Notes: generated from the letters alone by a model not told the origin. 64,000 bases of DNA from CAVVSD01 sp963837655 (GCA_963837655.1 CAWIOK010000005.1:372001-436000); one strand, 5' to 3'. Shown: positions 49,100 through 59,102, counted from the first letter of the stretch. Numbers and translations are program-made.

Positions 49100-50545
49100 T
49101 CAGGCTGCGGTGAGCGACTCCGCGAGCTCCACGAGCAGCCGCACACCGAATCCGCTGCCGCCCTTCGGCGCGTACGGGCGGCCGGACTCGAAGGCGGTGC
49201 CGGCGATGTCGAGATGGGCCCACGGCACCCCCGCCGTGAACTTCCGGAGGAACTCCGCGGCGACGATCGAGCCGGCCTTGCGCGCCTCGTTGACGTTCAC
49301 GAGGTCGGCGGTCTGGCTCTTGAGCAGGTCGGCGTAGTCGGGATGCAGCGGCAGGCGCCAGGTCAGCTCGCCGGAGCGCGAGCCGGCGTCGGCGACGGCG
49401 TCCGCCCAGTCGTCGTCGTCGCTGAAGAGCCCGCAGTGCGTCGCGCCCAGCGCGGAGACGATCGCGCCCGTGAGCGTCGCGAGGTCCACGAGCCGCTCGG
49501 CGCCCAGCAGCACGGCGTGCGCGAGGCAGTCGGCGAGGACGAGGCGGCCCTCGGCGTCCGTGTTGAGCACCTCGACGGTCGTGCCGTTGGACGCGCGCAG
49601 GACGTCGCCGGGCCGGAAGGCTCGGCCGTCGGGCATGTTCTCCGTCGCACCGACGACGGCGACGACGCGGATGGGGAGCCCGAGCCCGGCGATCGCGTCG
49701 ACGGCGCCGAGCACCGCCGCCCCGCCGGACATGTCGAACTTCATGTCCGCCATCTTCCCGGCGGGCTTGATGGAGATGCCGCCGGTGTCGAAGGTGACAG
49801 CCTTGCCGACCAGGCCGAGCACCGGGCCGACGGCGTCAGGCGGCTCGTAGCGCAGCGTGATGAGCGCCGGCTCGTTGTCGCTGCCGGCGCCGACGGCGGC
49901 GAAGCAGCCCATGCCGCGCGCCTCGATGGCGTCGCGTCCCTCGACCTCTCCCTCGAGGTGCTCGTGCTCGGCGGCGAGCGCCAGAGCGGCATCGCCCAGC
50001 CGGCCCGGCGTCAGGTCGTTGGGCGGCGTGTTCTGCAGGTCGCGCGCGCGGTTGACAGCCTCACTGACCAGCAGGGCGCGCGTGACCGTGTCGGCGTGGT
50101 CGTCGTGCGCGGCCAACACGAGCTCCTGCAGGCGCGGGCGCTCGCCGTCGGCCGACGGCGCCTTGTAACGATCGAAGCGGTAGGCGGAGAGCGCGGTGCC
50201 CTCGACGAGCGCCGCGGCGTGCTCGGCGCCGACCTTGTGCGGCAGCTCCCAGCACAGGCGCCGCGCGCCCAGGTCGCGGGCGCGCTCCTGCACCGCGGCG
50301 GCGGCGATGCGCAGGCGCTCGGGGGTGAGCGCGTCGCGGTCCCCCAGGCCGACGACGATCAGGCGCTTGCCGGCCGCGTGCGTGACCGCCAGGTGGCGGA
50401 AGGAGGCGCGCGCCTCGCCTGAGTCGACCAGAGCCTGCATCGCGCCGTCGATGTCGTGGGGGATGCGCTTGCCGTCGAACAGCCCGACGGCGACGGTGTC
50501 GCACTCGGTCTCGGCGGGCAGCGCGAGGGTGGCGGTCGCGAGCAT
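49100..50545 (-). CDS. pepA: Leucyl aminopeptidase (M17)
   Basis: A cytoplasmic hexameric metallopeptidase that removes N-terminal residues. The 481 residues include the family signature NTDAEGRLVLAD (near 322-333) with metal-binding Asp and Glu. The first-metal segment VTFDTGGISIKPAGKMADMKFDMSGGAA has the catalytic Lys. The C-terminal PWAHLDIAGTAF is standard. TAGCCT lies 6 bases before the ATG. It heads an operon with the CDF and the GT-C-like gene. Confidence 0.95.
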   Translation of the reverse strand: MLATATLALPAETECDTVAVGLFDGKRIPHDIDGAMQALVDSGEARASFRHLAVTHAAGKRLIVVGLGDRDALTPERLRIAAAAVQERARDLGARRLCWELPHKVGAEHAAALVEGTALSAYRFDRYKAPSADGERPRLQELVLAAHDDHADTVTRALLVSEAVNRARDLQNTPPNDLTPGRLGDAALALAAEHEHLEGEVEGRDAIEARGMGCFAAVGAGSDNEPALITLRYEPPDAVGPVLGLVGKAVTFDTGGISIKPAGKMADMKFDMSGGAAVLGAVDAIAGLGLPIRVVAVVGATENMPDGRAFRPGDVLRASNGTTVEVLNTDAEGRLVLADCLAHAVLLGAERLVDLATLTGAIVSALGATHCGLFSDDDDWADAVADAGSRSGELTWRLPLHPDYADLLKSQTADLVNVNEARKAGSIVAAEFLRKFTAGVPWAHLDIAGTAFESGRPYAPKGGSGFGVRLLVELAESLTAA

Positions 50546-50551
50546 CCCCGC

Positions 50552-50557
50552 AGGCTA
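50552..50557 (-). promoter_or_regulatory. Putative -10 (TAGCCT) for pepA
   Basis: TAGCCT stands 6 bases before the ATG at 50545 on the minus strand; no ribosome site is visible. Confidence 0.5.
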
Positions 50558-50592
50558 GATGGTCCTCGCCGTCCACACGCCCCGACGCCACG

Positions 50593-50598
50593 TAGGCT
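50593..50598 (+). promoter_or_regulatory. Putative -10 (TAGGCT) for the HAD phosphatase gene
   Basis: TAGGCT lies 7 bases before the GTG at 50606. It is divergent from the pepA element, 36 bases away. Confidence 0.5.
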
Positions 50599-50605
50599 TG
50601 CGCCT

Positions 50606-51357
50606 GTGGCAGCCGCAGCTTTCTTCGACCTCGATCGCACGCTCATGGCAGGCTCCTCCGGCCTGCATTGGGCGCGCGCCGCACACCGATCAGGCCTGCT
50701 GCCCAGGAGGCAGCTGTGGGCCGACGCCTGGGCGAACGTCATGTTCCGCCTGCAGGGCTCCACCGATGAGGCCTCCGAGAAGGTGCGCGACCGCGTGGGG
50801 GCGTGGATCGAGGGCCGCAAGGTCGCCGATCTCGACCGTCTCGCGCCGCTCGTGCTCTCGGGGGTGCTCCCGCGCCTGTACCCGAAGATGCTCGAGGTCG
50901 CCTACGGCCATCAGGACGCAGGCGTCCCCGTCTTCATCTGCACCGCCGCGACGCAGGGCACGGCGGACATGCTGGCCCACGTGCTGGGCTTCGACGGCGC
51001 CGCGGGCTCGCGCCTGGAGGCCCGCGACGGCGTCTACACGGGCGGCTTCGACGGGCCGTTCTGCTACCGAGAGGGAAAGCCGGTGCGCATGCGCGAGCTG
51101 GCCGGCGCTCGCGGGCTGGACCTCGAGGCATCGTGGGCGTACTCGGACTCCGGCTCCGATCTCCCGATGCTCCGCGCGGTCGGTCACCCGGTCGCGGTGA
51201 ACCCCGACCGCGAGCTCCTGACGGTGGCCCGCGCGCAGGGCTGGGAGATCATGCGCTTCGAGACGCTCGGCCGGCGCCTGAAGCTCGCCGCCGCCGTGAC
51301 GGCTGCGGCGGCCGCCGCGGGTGGCGCCGCACGGATCCGGCTCTCCACCGCTCGCTG

Positions 51358-51358
<1 letters not shown>
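50606..51358 (+). CDS. HAD-IB family phosphatase (SerB-like)
   Basis: A 250-residue haloacid dehalogenase-type phosphatase. Motif I FFDLDRTLM gives nucleophile Asp8 and acid Asp10; motif II is in FICTAATQGT; motif IV is YSDSGSDLPML near 178-188. The subfamily IB includes phosphoserine- and lysolipid-phosphatases. A C-terminal hydrophobic stretch (KLAAAVTAAAAAAGGAA) might attach it to the membrane. Its stop shares bases with the acyl-CoA dehydrogenase ATG (TGATG). Confidence 0.87.
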
Positions 51359-52485
<1,127 letters not shown>

Positions 52486-52525
52486 ACCCATGACACCCCG
52501 ACTGACCGCAACCCCTGCGCTCGCG

Positions 52526-52531
52526 TAGGTT
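52526..52531 (+). promoter_or_regulatory. Putative -10 (TAGGTT) for the secreted protein at 52542
   Basis: TAGGTT is 10 bases before the ATG, at the long end of the spacing seen in the window. Confidence 0.4.
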
Positions 52532-52541
52532 TCGGTGGGCA

Positions 52542-53933
52542 ATGCGTGCTTTGCGTGCATGCCTGCTCGCGGTCGTGCTGGCCGTCGTCTGCGGCACGGG
52601 CGCAGCTCTGGCCCAGCAGCCTCCGGCCGCGACGCTGGACTCCAACCCGATCAGCACACCGGATCTCGGCGTCGACGCCCAGGGCGGCGCGGTCGTCGCC
52701 TGGGTGGGATTCGCGCCGACGACCGGGGCAGGCGGCGAGACGACCTACGCCGACGCGGTCCAGGTGAGCGTCCGGCCGCCGGGCGGGGCGTTCTCGCCGC
52801 CGCAGCCCGTGTCCGACCTGCGCACCGACGTGACGCGCGACGTCGCGCTCGGCGTCGGCCGCCGCGGTGACGCCGCGCTGGTCTGGCGCGCGGTCGCCGA
52901 GACGCGCTCCGGCACGCCGATCGTCGTGTCCCGGCGCCCGGCAGGCGGGACGTTCGGCCGGCCCACCGCGGTCCGCGGCTCGACGGGCGGCCGCGCCGCC
53001 GCGGTCGCCGTCGGGGGGGAGGGCAGCGTGCTGGTGACGTGGCTGGACGGCTCGGGCCGGCGGGGCTGCGGCAACGTGGTCTGGGCCGCGAGGGCGAAGA
53101 CACGGCAGCCGTTCGGCGCCGCCAAGCGGATCTCGGGCCGGTGCGACAACGCGTCGGCGCCCCGGGCGGCGCTCGGCCCGGATGGTCGCGGCGCGGTCGC
53201 GTGGCGCGCGCGCCCCAACGGCGGCGAGACCGAGCTGCGGGCCGCAGCGTTCCGGATGGGCCACTTCGCGAAGGCCGCCGAGATCAGCCGCGCCCCGATC
53301 TCCGCCGTGGAGTTCGACATCACCGGCGACCGGACGGGCGCCACGGTCGCCTGGCGCGACGGCGGCGGCAACGTGAGCGCGACCGGCGACGCGGGGCGCG
53401 TGCTGGTCGCACGGATCGCTGCCGGCCTGTCGCCGAGCCCGCGGGTGGTCGCCGACGGGGGCCGGCTCGCCGGGCCGCCGCGGCTGGTCGCCAACGCCGG
53501 GAGCGCGGCGCTGCTGACCTTCGAGCAGGCTCCGACCAACCGGCCGCTGCATCGCCCGGCGGTGCTCGCGTCGCGGCGCGCGTCGCTCGGCGCCGGGTTC
53601 TCCAAGCCGCAGGTCGTGGCGGTGTGCGGCGCAGCCGATGCGACGAAGACGTTCGCCTTCCCCGCGATCGATGCCGTCGGCCTCGCGACGATCGTGTTCC
53701 AGACCGCGTGCGGCGGCCGACTGGGCATCGGACCCAACTACGGCCTGGCGATCGCGTCCGCGGGCCCGGGCGACGCGTGGTCCCCGCCCCTGCCGCTCAG
53801 CTCCGGCGGCTACGCCGTCGGGGTCGAGGTGGGGATGGCCGACGGCGGCGCCGCTGTGGCGGCCTGGACGGAGCGGGCGTTCGGCGCGCCCGAGGCCATC
53901 GAGGGCCTGCGCGTCGCGATCCTCAGGGAGTGA
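52542..53933 (+). CDS. Secreted beta-propeller-like protein, 463 aa
   Basis: The signal peptide is clear (ACLLAVVLAVVCGTGAALA, cleavage near residue 25). The mature part consists of repeating strands with patterns such as VDAQGGAVVAWVG, VGRRGDAALVWRA and LGPDGRGAVAWRA about every 50-60 residues, suggesting a six- or seven-bladed propeller like secreted sialidase-fold or TolB-like proteins. No catalytic Asp-box is evident. Function is unknown. The gene stands alone. Confidence 0.75.
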   Translation: MRALRACLLAVVLAVVCGTGAALAQQPPAATLDSNPISTPDLGVDAQGGAVVAWVGFAPTTGAGGETTYADAVQVSVRPPGGAFSPPQPVSDLRTDVTRDVALGVGRRGDAALVWRAVAETRSGTPIVVSRRPAGGTFGRPTAVRGSTGGRAAAVAVGGEGSVLVTWLDGSGRRGCGNVVWAARAKTRQPFGAAKRISGRCDNASAPRAALGPDGRGAVAWRARPNGGETELRAAAFRMGHFAKAAEISRAPISAVEFDITGDRTGATVAWRDGGGNVSATGDAGRVLVARIAAGLSPSPRVVADGGRLAGPPRLVANAGSAALLTFEQAPTNRPLHRPAVLASRRASLGAGFSKPQVVAVCGAADATKTFAFPAIDAVGLATIVFQTACGGRLGIGPNYGLAIASAGPGDAWSPPLPLSSGGYAVGVEVGMADGGAAVAAWTERAFGAPEAIEGLRVAILRE

Positions 53934-54051
53934 ACGAGGCCGTTCGCGCCACCTGAACGCGGTTCATCGCGACGTCACGCCCTGGTGGCGAGAGAGAGGG
54001 ATGGGAAGGGGCGGACAGGACGGACGCCTCGCCGGTTCCAGGGATGCGCGA

Positions 54052-54080
54052 GCGGAGGCGGCTGTGCCCGCCGCCTCCGC
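54052..54080 (-). terminator. Hairpin terminator after mreB
   Basis: An 11-bp stem (GCGGAGGCGGC and its complement) closes a 7-base loop, 13 bases past the mreB stop on the minus strand. It lies between convergent genes and may serve both. Confidence 0.7.
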
Positions 54081-54092
54081 TTCGCAAGAACC

Positions 54093-55139
54093 TCAGGCAG
54101 GCATACGTCGTTGCAGCCCGGTCGCGCCGAAGCGCCCGGTCCGCACGAGCGCGGCGAACTCGTCGAGCGCCCTGCCCGCACCCTCCACCACGCAGGTCAA
54201 CGGGGACGCCGCGATGCGCACCTGCATCCCGGTCTCCTCGTGGAGCCGGTCGTCGAGCCCCCGCAGCAGCGCGCCGCCACCGGCCAGCAGTATGCCGGTG
54301 GTGGCGATGTCGGCGGCGAGCTCGGGCGGCGTCTGCTCGAGCGTCTCGTGGACGGCGTCGATCACCTGCTGGACCGGCTCGGCCAGCGCCGAGCGGACCT
54401 CGTCGCTGGTGAGCGTCAGGTTGCGCGGCAGGCCGGAGGCCAGGTCGCGGCCGCGGACGTCGAACTCCTCCTCGGGGACGAGCCGCCAGGCGGATCCGAT
54501 GCGCAGCTTGACCTCCTCTGCGCTGCCCTCGCCGATCGCCAGGCGGTGCTCGTTGCGCAGATGGGCGGCGACCGCCTCGTCGAACTCGTAGCCGCCGACG
54601 CGCACCGCGCGCGACACGACGATCCCGCCGAGGGAGAGGACTGCGACCTCGCTCGTGCCGCCGCCGATGTCGAGGACCATCTGCCCCGTCGGCTCCTCGA
54701 TCTCCACGCCGGCGCCGATCGCCGCGGCGAGCGGCTCCTCGATGAGATGCACCTGGCGGGCACCGGCGGACCGGCAGGCCTCGTCGACGGCTCGCTGCTC
54801 GACCTCGGTGATCCCCGACGGCGCGCACATGACGACGCGAGGGGCGCTGAACCGGCCGCGGTGCACGCGGCGGATGAAGTAGCGCAGCATCTCCTCGGCG
54901 ACCTCGAAGTCGGCGATGACGCCGTGGCGCAGCGGGCGGCTGGCGGAGATGTTGGCGGGCGTGCGCCCGATCATCCGCTTCGCGTCGCTCCCCACGGCGT
55001 GGACGACGCCGGTGTCGACGTCCATCGCGATGACCGACGGCTCCTGCAGGACGATGCCCTGCCCGGCGACGAACACCAGCGTGTTGGCGGTACCCAGGTC
55101 GATCGCGATGTCCGGGCCCCCCATGGCGAACCGCGCCAT
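54093..55139 (-). CDS. mreB: Rod-shape determining protein MreB
   Basis: A bacterial actin that guides lateral wall synthesis under the membrane. The 348 residues have the phosphate-1 loop DLGTANT (14-20), phosphate 2 LDIGGGTSEVAVLSLGG (near 152-168) and the adenosine motif TGILLAGGGALLRGLD. The ATG at 55139 (MARFAMGGPD) follows TAGGGT by 8 bases. No mreC, mreD or rodA is adjacent, so this is a lone copy divergent from the mutase subunit gene. Confidence 0.95.
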   Translation of the reverse strand: MARFAMGGPDIAIDLGTANTLVFVAGQGIVLQEPSVIAMDVDTGVVHAVGSDAKRMIGRTPANISASRPLRHGVIADFEVAEEMLRYFIRRVHRGRFSAPRVVMCAPSGITEVEQRAVDEACRSAGARQVHLIEEPLAAAIGAGVEIEEPTGQMVLDIGGGTSEVAVLSLGGIVVSRAVRVGGYEFDEAVAAHLRNEHRLAIGEGSAEEVKLRIGSAWRLVPEEEFDVRGRDLASGLPRNLTLTSDEVRSALAEPVQQVIDAVHETLEQTPPELAADIATTGILLAGGGALLRGLDDRLHEETGMQVRIAASPLTCVVEGAGRALDEFAALVRTGRFGATGLQRRMPA

Positions 55140-55147
55140 GCCCGAGC

Positions 55148-55153
55148 ACCCTA
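55148..55153 (-). promoter_or_regulatory. Putative -10 (TAGGGT) for mreB
   Basis: TAGGGT lies 8 bases before the mreB ATG on the minus strand, five bases from the opposite-strand element of the next gene. Confidence 0.45.
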
Positions 55154-55158
55154 CGGGA

Positions 55159-55164
55159 TAGCAT
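55159..55164 (+). promoter_or_regulatory. Putative -10 (TAGCAT) for the mutase B12 subunit gene
   Basis: TAGCAT lies 10 bases before the GTG at 55175. The two divergent start codons are only 35 bases apart. Confidence 0.45.
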
Positions 55165-55174
55165 CGGGCCCGTC

Positions 55175-55585
55175 GTGTCCACGACACAGAAGATCCGTGT
55201 GGTCGTCGCCAAGCCCGGTCTGGACGGTCATGACCGGGGGGCGAAGATCATCGCGCGTGCGCTGCGTGACGCGGGGATGGAGGTCATCTACACGGGCCTG
55301 CACCAGACGCCCGAGCAGATCGTGGAGACGGTGATCCAGGAGGACGCCGACGCGGTGGGCCTGTCGATCCTGTCGGGCGCGCACATGACGCTGGTGCCGC
55401 GGATCGTTCAGCTGCTGCGCGAGCAGGACATCCACGACGTCCTGGTCACCGTCGGCGGGACGATCCCGGCCGACGACATCCCCGAGCTCAAGCAGCTCGG
55501 CGTGGCGGAGGTGTTCACGCCTGGCGCGCAGACGCAGGACATCGTGACGTTCATCCGTGAGGCCGTCGCCGCACGGGCTGACTGA
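55175..55585 (+). CDS. Methylmalonyl-CoA mutase B12-binding subunit (stand-alone)
   Basis: A 136-residue cobalamin-binding domain. The signature DGHDRG (17-22) supplies the axial His19. LSILSGAHMTLVP (near 68-80) and VGGTIPADDIPELKQLGV complete the B12 fold. Separate small subunits pair with a large catalytic subunit in mutases of the methylmalonyl-, isobutyryl- or ethylmalonyl-CoA group; that subunit is not in the window, so the substrate is open. MeaB at 39187 is the matching chaperone type. The gene precedes etfB by a 48-base gap. Confidence 0.9.
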   Translation: MSTTQKIRVVVAKPGLDGHDRGAKIIARALRDAGMEVIYTGLHQTPEQIVETVIQEDADAVGLSILSGAHMTLVPRIVQLLREQDIHDVLVTVGGTIPADDIPELKQLGVAEVFTPGAQTQDIVTFIREAVAARAD

Positions 55586-55597
55586 CGAATCAGTCGA

Positions 55598-55603
55598 TAG
55601 CAT
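55598..55603 (+). promoter_or_regulatory. Putative -10 (TAGCAT) upstream of the etf operon
   Basis: TAGCAT lies 7 bases before a GTG at 55611 that opens a short frame ending at the etfB start. A 6-bp hairpin (GACTGA/TCAGTC, 55580-55595) just upstream spans the previous stop codon. Confidence 0.4.
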
Positions 55604-55610
55604 CGCGACC

Positions 55611-55637
55611 GTGTTGTCCCCCAGGAGGTCCCCGTGA
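55611..55637 (+). CDS. Possible leaderless 8-residue leader peptide before etfB
   Basis: The frame GTG TTG TCC ... CCG TGA encodes VLSPRRSP. It starts 7 bases after a TAGCAT element, contains the etfB ribosome site AGGAGG, and its TGA overlaps the etfB GTG. Translation of it could set etfB initiation. This is inferred from layout only. Confidence 0.3.
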   Translation: MLSPRRSP

Positions 55638-56425
55638 AGATCTGTGTCCTCGTCAAGGAGGTGCCCGACGCTGCGGTCGAGAAGCGGATCGATCCGCAGA
55701 CCGGGCGCATGGACCGCAGCGGCGAGCGCAACCTCAACCCCTATGACACGCACGCGATCGAGGCCGCGATGCAGGTCAAGGAGGGTGGCGTCGTCGGAGT
55801 CGAGGAGATCGTCGCCGTGACGATGGGGCCGGAGACCGCGGTCCGCGCGCTGCACAAGGCCGTCTCGCTCGGCGCCGACCGGTCCGTACATCTCTCCGAC
55901 GCCGCGTTGTCCGGCTCCGACGTCGCCGCGACCGGCTACGCGCTCGCCACCGTGCTGGAGCGCGAGAGCCCCGACCTGGTGCTTCTCGGCCAGCAGTCCG
56001 ACGACGGCGAGTGCTACACGATCGGCGCCGTCGTGGCCGAGCATCTGCGCATGCCGTCGTTGACCCAGGTGATCAAGATGGACGTCGCCGAGGGCACTCT
56101 CACATGTGAGCGCCAGGCCGAGTACGGCTACGACACCGTCGAGGTCGACCTGCCCGCCGTCATCTCCGTCGGCGACGCGATCAACGAGCCGCGCTACCCG
56201 TCGCTCAAGGCGATCATGGGCGCCAAGAAGAAGCCGCTGGAGACGCTCGACGTCGCCGGCGCAGGCCTGGACGCGTCGCGCGTCGGCGCCGACGGCTCGC
56301 AGGTGTCGTGCGGCGAGTTCAAGGCCCCGCCGGCCAAGGCGGGCGGCACGATCATCGAGGACGAGGACACGGCTGCGACGGTCGAGCAGATCGTCGCCTG
56401 GCTCGACGAGAGGAAGCTGATCTGA
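55634..56425 (+). CDS. etfB: Electron transfer flavoprotein beta subunit
   Basis: ETF-beta carries AMP and docks with acyl-CoA dehydrogenases, passing electrons to ETF-alpha FAD. The 263 residues open with VKICVLVKEVPDA and include RNLNPYDTHAIEAA, the LLGQQSDDGECYTIG loop and VDLPAVISVGDAINEPRYPSLKAIMGAKKKP, the segment holding the ETF-beta signature. GTG start with AGGAGG four bases away. It overlaps etfA as TGATG. Confidence 0.95.
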   Translation: MKICVLVKEVPDAAVEKRIDPQTGRMDRSGERNLNPYDTHAIEAAMQVKEGGVVGVEEIVAVTMGPETAVRALHKAVSLGADRSVHLSDAALSGSDVAATGYALATVLERESPDLVLLGQQSDDGECYTIGAVVAEHLRMPSLTQVIKMDVAEGTLTCERQAEYGYDTVEVDLPAVISVGDAINEPRYPSLKAIMGAKKKPLETLDVAGAGLDASRVGADGSQVSCGEFKAPPAKAGGTIIEDEDTAATVEQIVAWLDERKLI

Positions 56426-57402
56426 TGGCGAACGTCCTCGTCTACGCGCTGCACAACGACGGCGCGATCAACAAGAACTCCCTCGGCGCGGTGTCCGCAG
56501 CGGCGCGCGCTGCGGCCGAGCTGGGCGGCGAGGCCCACGCGGTCCTCGTCGGCGGCGACGACCTCACCGATCCGCTCCTCGGCGCCCTCGGCGCGTACGG
56601 CGCGACGAAGGTCTGGCGCGTGAAGGGTCCCGAGGGCCTCTCGCAGCCCGTCGTCGACGCCATGGGTGCGCTCATGACCGACCACGGCTACGACTACGCC
56701 GTCTTCGGCGGCGGCCTGCTCGGCTTCGAGATCGGCGCCGGGCTCGCCGCTCGCGTCGGCGGCGGCGTGACGATGGAGGTCACCGCGATCGCCGTGGAGG
56801 ACGGCAGGCTCGTCGCCGAGCGGCCGATCCTCGGGGACTCCTCGATCTCCACCTCGCGCTACAAGGGCAAGGGGATCGTCATCGGGCGCCTGAACGCGTT
56901 CGAGGCCACGGAGGATCCCGCCGCCGCGGCGGCGCCCGTCGAAGACCTCGACGTCCAGCTCTCGGACTTCTCGACCCGCGCGCGGATGGTCAAGCGCGGC
57001 GAGCAGCGCGGAGCCGACGTCAACATCGAGGACGCGAAGTCGCTCGTCGCGGGCGGGCGCGGCCTGGGCAACAAGGAGGGCTTCGAGGCGCTCGAGCAGC
57101 TCGCGGGCGCACTGGGCGGCGCGGTCGCCGCGACGCGCGCGGTCGTCGACGCGGGCTGGTACCCGTACGCAGCGCAGATCGGGCAGACGGGCAAGACCGT
57201 GGCACCGAAGCTCTACCTCGCGGCTGGGATCTCGGGCGCGATCCAGCACAAGGTCGGGATGCAGTCCTCGGAGAACATCGTCGCGATCAACAAGGACGCC
57301 AACGCCCCGATCTTCGAGTTCTCCGATCTCGGCATCGTCGGGGACCTCAACAAGATCGTCCCGAAGCTCACCGAGGCCATCAAGGCCAAGAAGGGCGCGT
57401 AG
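56425..57402 (+). CDS. etfA: Electron transfer flavoprotein alpha subunit
   Basis: ETF-alpha binds the redox-active FAD. The 325 residues include LLGFEIGAGLAARVGGG near 93-109 and the C-terminal FAD motif GQTGKTVAPKLYLAAGISGAIQHKVGM (253-279 region), then INKDANAPIFEFSDLGIVGDL. It shares its start with the etfB stop and its stop with the GTG of the quinone oxidoreductase, giving a tightly coupled operon. Confidence 0.95.
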   Translation: MANVLVYALHNDGAINKNSLGAVSAAARAAAELGGEAHAVLVGGDDLTDPLLGALGAYGATKVWRVKGPEGLSQPVVDAMGALMTDHGYDYAVFGGGLLGFEIGAGLAARVGGGVTMEVTAIAVEDGRLVAERPILGDSSISTSRYKGKGIVIGRLNAFEATEDPAAAAAPVEDLDVQLSDFSTRARMVKRGEQRGADVNIEDAKSLVAGGRGLGNKEGFEALEQLAGALGGAVAATRAVVDAGWYPYAAQIGQTGKTVAPKLYLAAGISGAIQHKVGMQSSENIVAINKDANAPIFEFSDLGIVGDLNKIVPKLTEAIKAKKGA

Positions 57403-59102
57403 TGGCGCGCCGCGGCGGCGTCGTCCCCGGCGACTTCCCGCCGCCCGTCCGGCCGGCGGCGGAGTTCATCGCCGCGCCGACGGACCCCGAGGACGAGCGC
57501 ATCGAGGTCGGCGTCGTCATCGTCGGCGGCGGGCCGGCGGGGCTGGCCTGCGCGAACCGCCTCATGGCGCGGCTGGAGGAGGAGCCCGCGCTGGCCGAGT
57601 CGCTCGGCGAGGTGCCGGTCGCGCTCGTCGAGAAGGGCAAGGTGTGCGGAGCGCACAACCTGTCCGGAGCGATCATGCGCACGACGGCGATCGACGAGCT
57701 GTTCCCCGGCGCCGACTATCCGCGTTTCGAGCGCGTCGAGCGCGAGTCGGTGCTGCTGCTGCCGAACAGGTCGCGGTCGCTGCGGATCCCGACCCCGCCG
57801 CCGTTCAAGAACCACGGCAACGTCGTCATCTCCGTCGCGGAGCTGTCGCGCTGGCTCGCCGAGAGGGCCGAGGAGGCGGGCGCGTACCTGCTGACCGAGA
57901 CCGCCGCGAGCTCGCTGCTCGTCGAGGACGGCGTCGTGTGCGGCGTGCGGTCCGGCGACAAGGGGCGCGGACGGGACGGCGAGGAGCTCGCGAACTTCGA
58001 GCCGGGCTCCGATCTCGTGGCGCGCGCCACGGTCCTCGCCGAGGGCACGTGGGGGCATCTCACGGGAGCCGCGATCGGCGCGTTCGGCCTCGCCAACGAT
58101 CCGCAGGAGTGGGCGCTGGGCGTCAAGGAGGTCTGGGAGGTCGCCGAGCCGCTGGACCGCGTCATCCACACGCTCGGGTGGCCGCTGCGGACGGGCGCGA
58201 AGTGGAACGAGTTCGGCGGCTCCTGGATCTACCCCATGAACCGCGAGGGCGAGGCGCCGCGCGTCTCGATCGGCTTCGTCGCCGGGCTGAACCACCGCGA
58301 CGCGACCCTGTCGGTCCACGACGTCCTGCAGGAGTTCAAGACGCACCCGCGGATCCGGAGGATCCTCGCCGGCGGCAAGCGCGTGGCGTGGGGCGCCAAG
58401 GCGATCCCGGAGGGCGGCTTCTGGGCGATGCCGCGGCTGCACGCCCCGGGCATGGTGATCGCCGGTGACGGCGCCGGGATGGTCAACGTCCCCGAGCTCA
58501 AGGGAGTCCACTACGCGATGGCGGCCGGGATCATGGCCGCCGACGAGATCGTCCGCGCGCTGCACCAGGGCTCGACGGACCTGTCGGGCTACGGCCTCGC
58601 CGTCGGGCAGTCGTTCATCTCCAGCGACCTGCGCCGGTCCCGGAACATGAAGCAGCCGTTCCGGCGCGGGTTCTTCCTGGGCGGGGCGATCACGAACGCG
58701 ATGGTCGCGACGAAGGGCCGCTTCCCCGGTGGGCACTGGGAGACGCATCGCGACTCCGACGAGCCGGTCGTCATGGGCGGCCGATCGTCGAAGTACCCAC
58801 GGTCCGACGGCGAGCTGACGTTCGACAAGCTCTCGTCGGTCTACATCTCCGGCAACGCGACCCGCGACGACGCGCCCAACCACATCCGGGTGCAGCGCCG
58901 CGTGCCGCGGACGCTGGCGGAGACGTGGCGCTGGATGTGCCCGGCCGGCGTCTACGAGATCCCGGACGACGCGCCGGAGACCGGCGACGTCGACCTGATC
59001 GTCAACTACACGAACTGCGTGCAGTGCGGGGCGATCACGGCGAAGGGCGGGCGCCTGACGCCGCCGGAGGGCGGCGACGGGCCGCTGTACCGGGTGACGT
59101 AG
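57402..59102 (+). CDS. ETF:quinone oxidoreductase (FixC/ETF-QO family)
   Basis: This membrane-associated flavoprotein moves electrons from ETF to quinone. The 566 residues have GGGPAGLAC (42-50) for FAD, KVCGAHNLSGAI, a quinone-domain segment WGAKAIPEGGFWAMP and the C-terminal 4Fe-4S region. Cluster ligands are Cys513 in MCPAGVYE and Cys539 and Cys542 in NCVQC, but the expected fourth Cys at 545 is Ile (CVQCGAI where mitochondrial proteins have CxxCxxC). The cluster may be altered. The GTG shares a base with the etfA TAG. Confidence 0.92.
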   Translation: MARRGGVVPGDFPPPVRPAAEFIAAPTDPEDERIEVGVVIVGGGPAGLACANRLMARLEEEPALAESLGEVPVALVEKGKVCGAHNLSGAIMRTTAIDELFPGADYPRFERVERESVLLLPNRSRSLRIPTPPPFKNHGNVVISVAELSRWLAERAEEAGAYLLTETAASSLLVEDGVVCGVRSGDKGRGRDGEELANFEPGSDLVARATVLAEGTWGHLTGAAIGAFGLANDPQEWALGVKEVWEVAEPLDRVIHTLGWPLRTGAKWNEFGGSWIYPMNREGEAPRVSIGFVAGLNHRDATLSVHDVLQEFKTHPRIRRILAGGKRVAWGAKAIPEGGFWAMPRLHAPGMVIAGDGAGMVNVPELKGVHYAMAAGIMAADEIVRALHQGSTDLSGYGLAVGQSFISSDLRRSRNMKQPFRRGFFLGGAITNAMVATKGRFPGGHWETHRDSDEPVVMGGRSSKYPRSDGELTFDKLSSVYISGNATRDDAPNHIRVQRRVPRTLAETWRWMCPAGVYEIPDDAPETGDVDLIVNYTNCVQCGAITAKGGRLTPPEGGDGPLYRVT

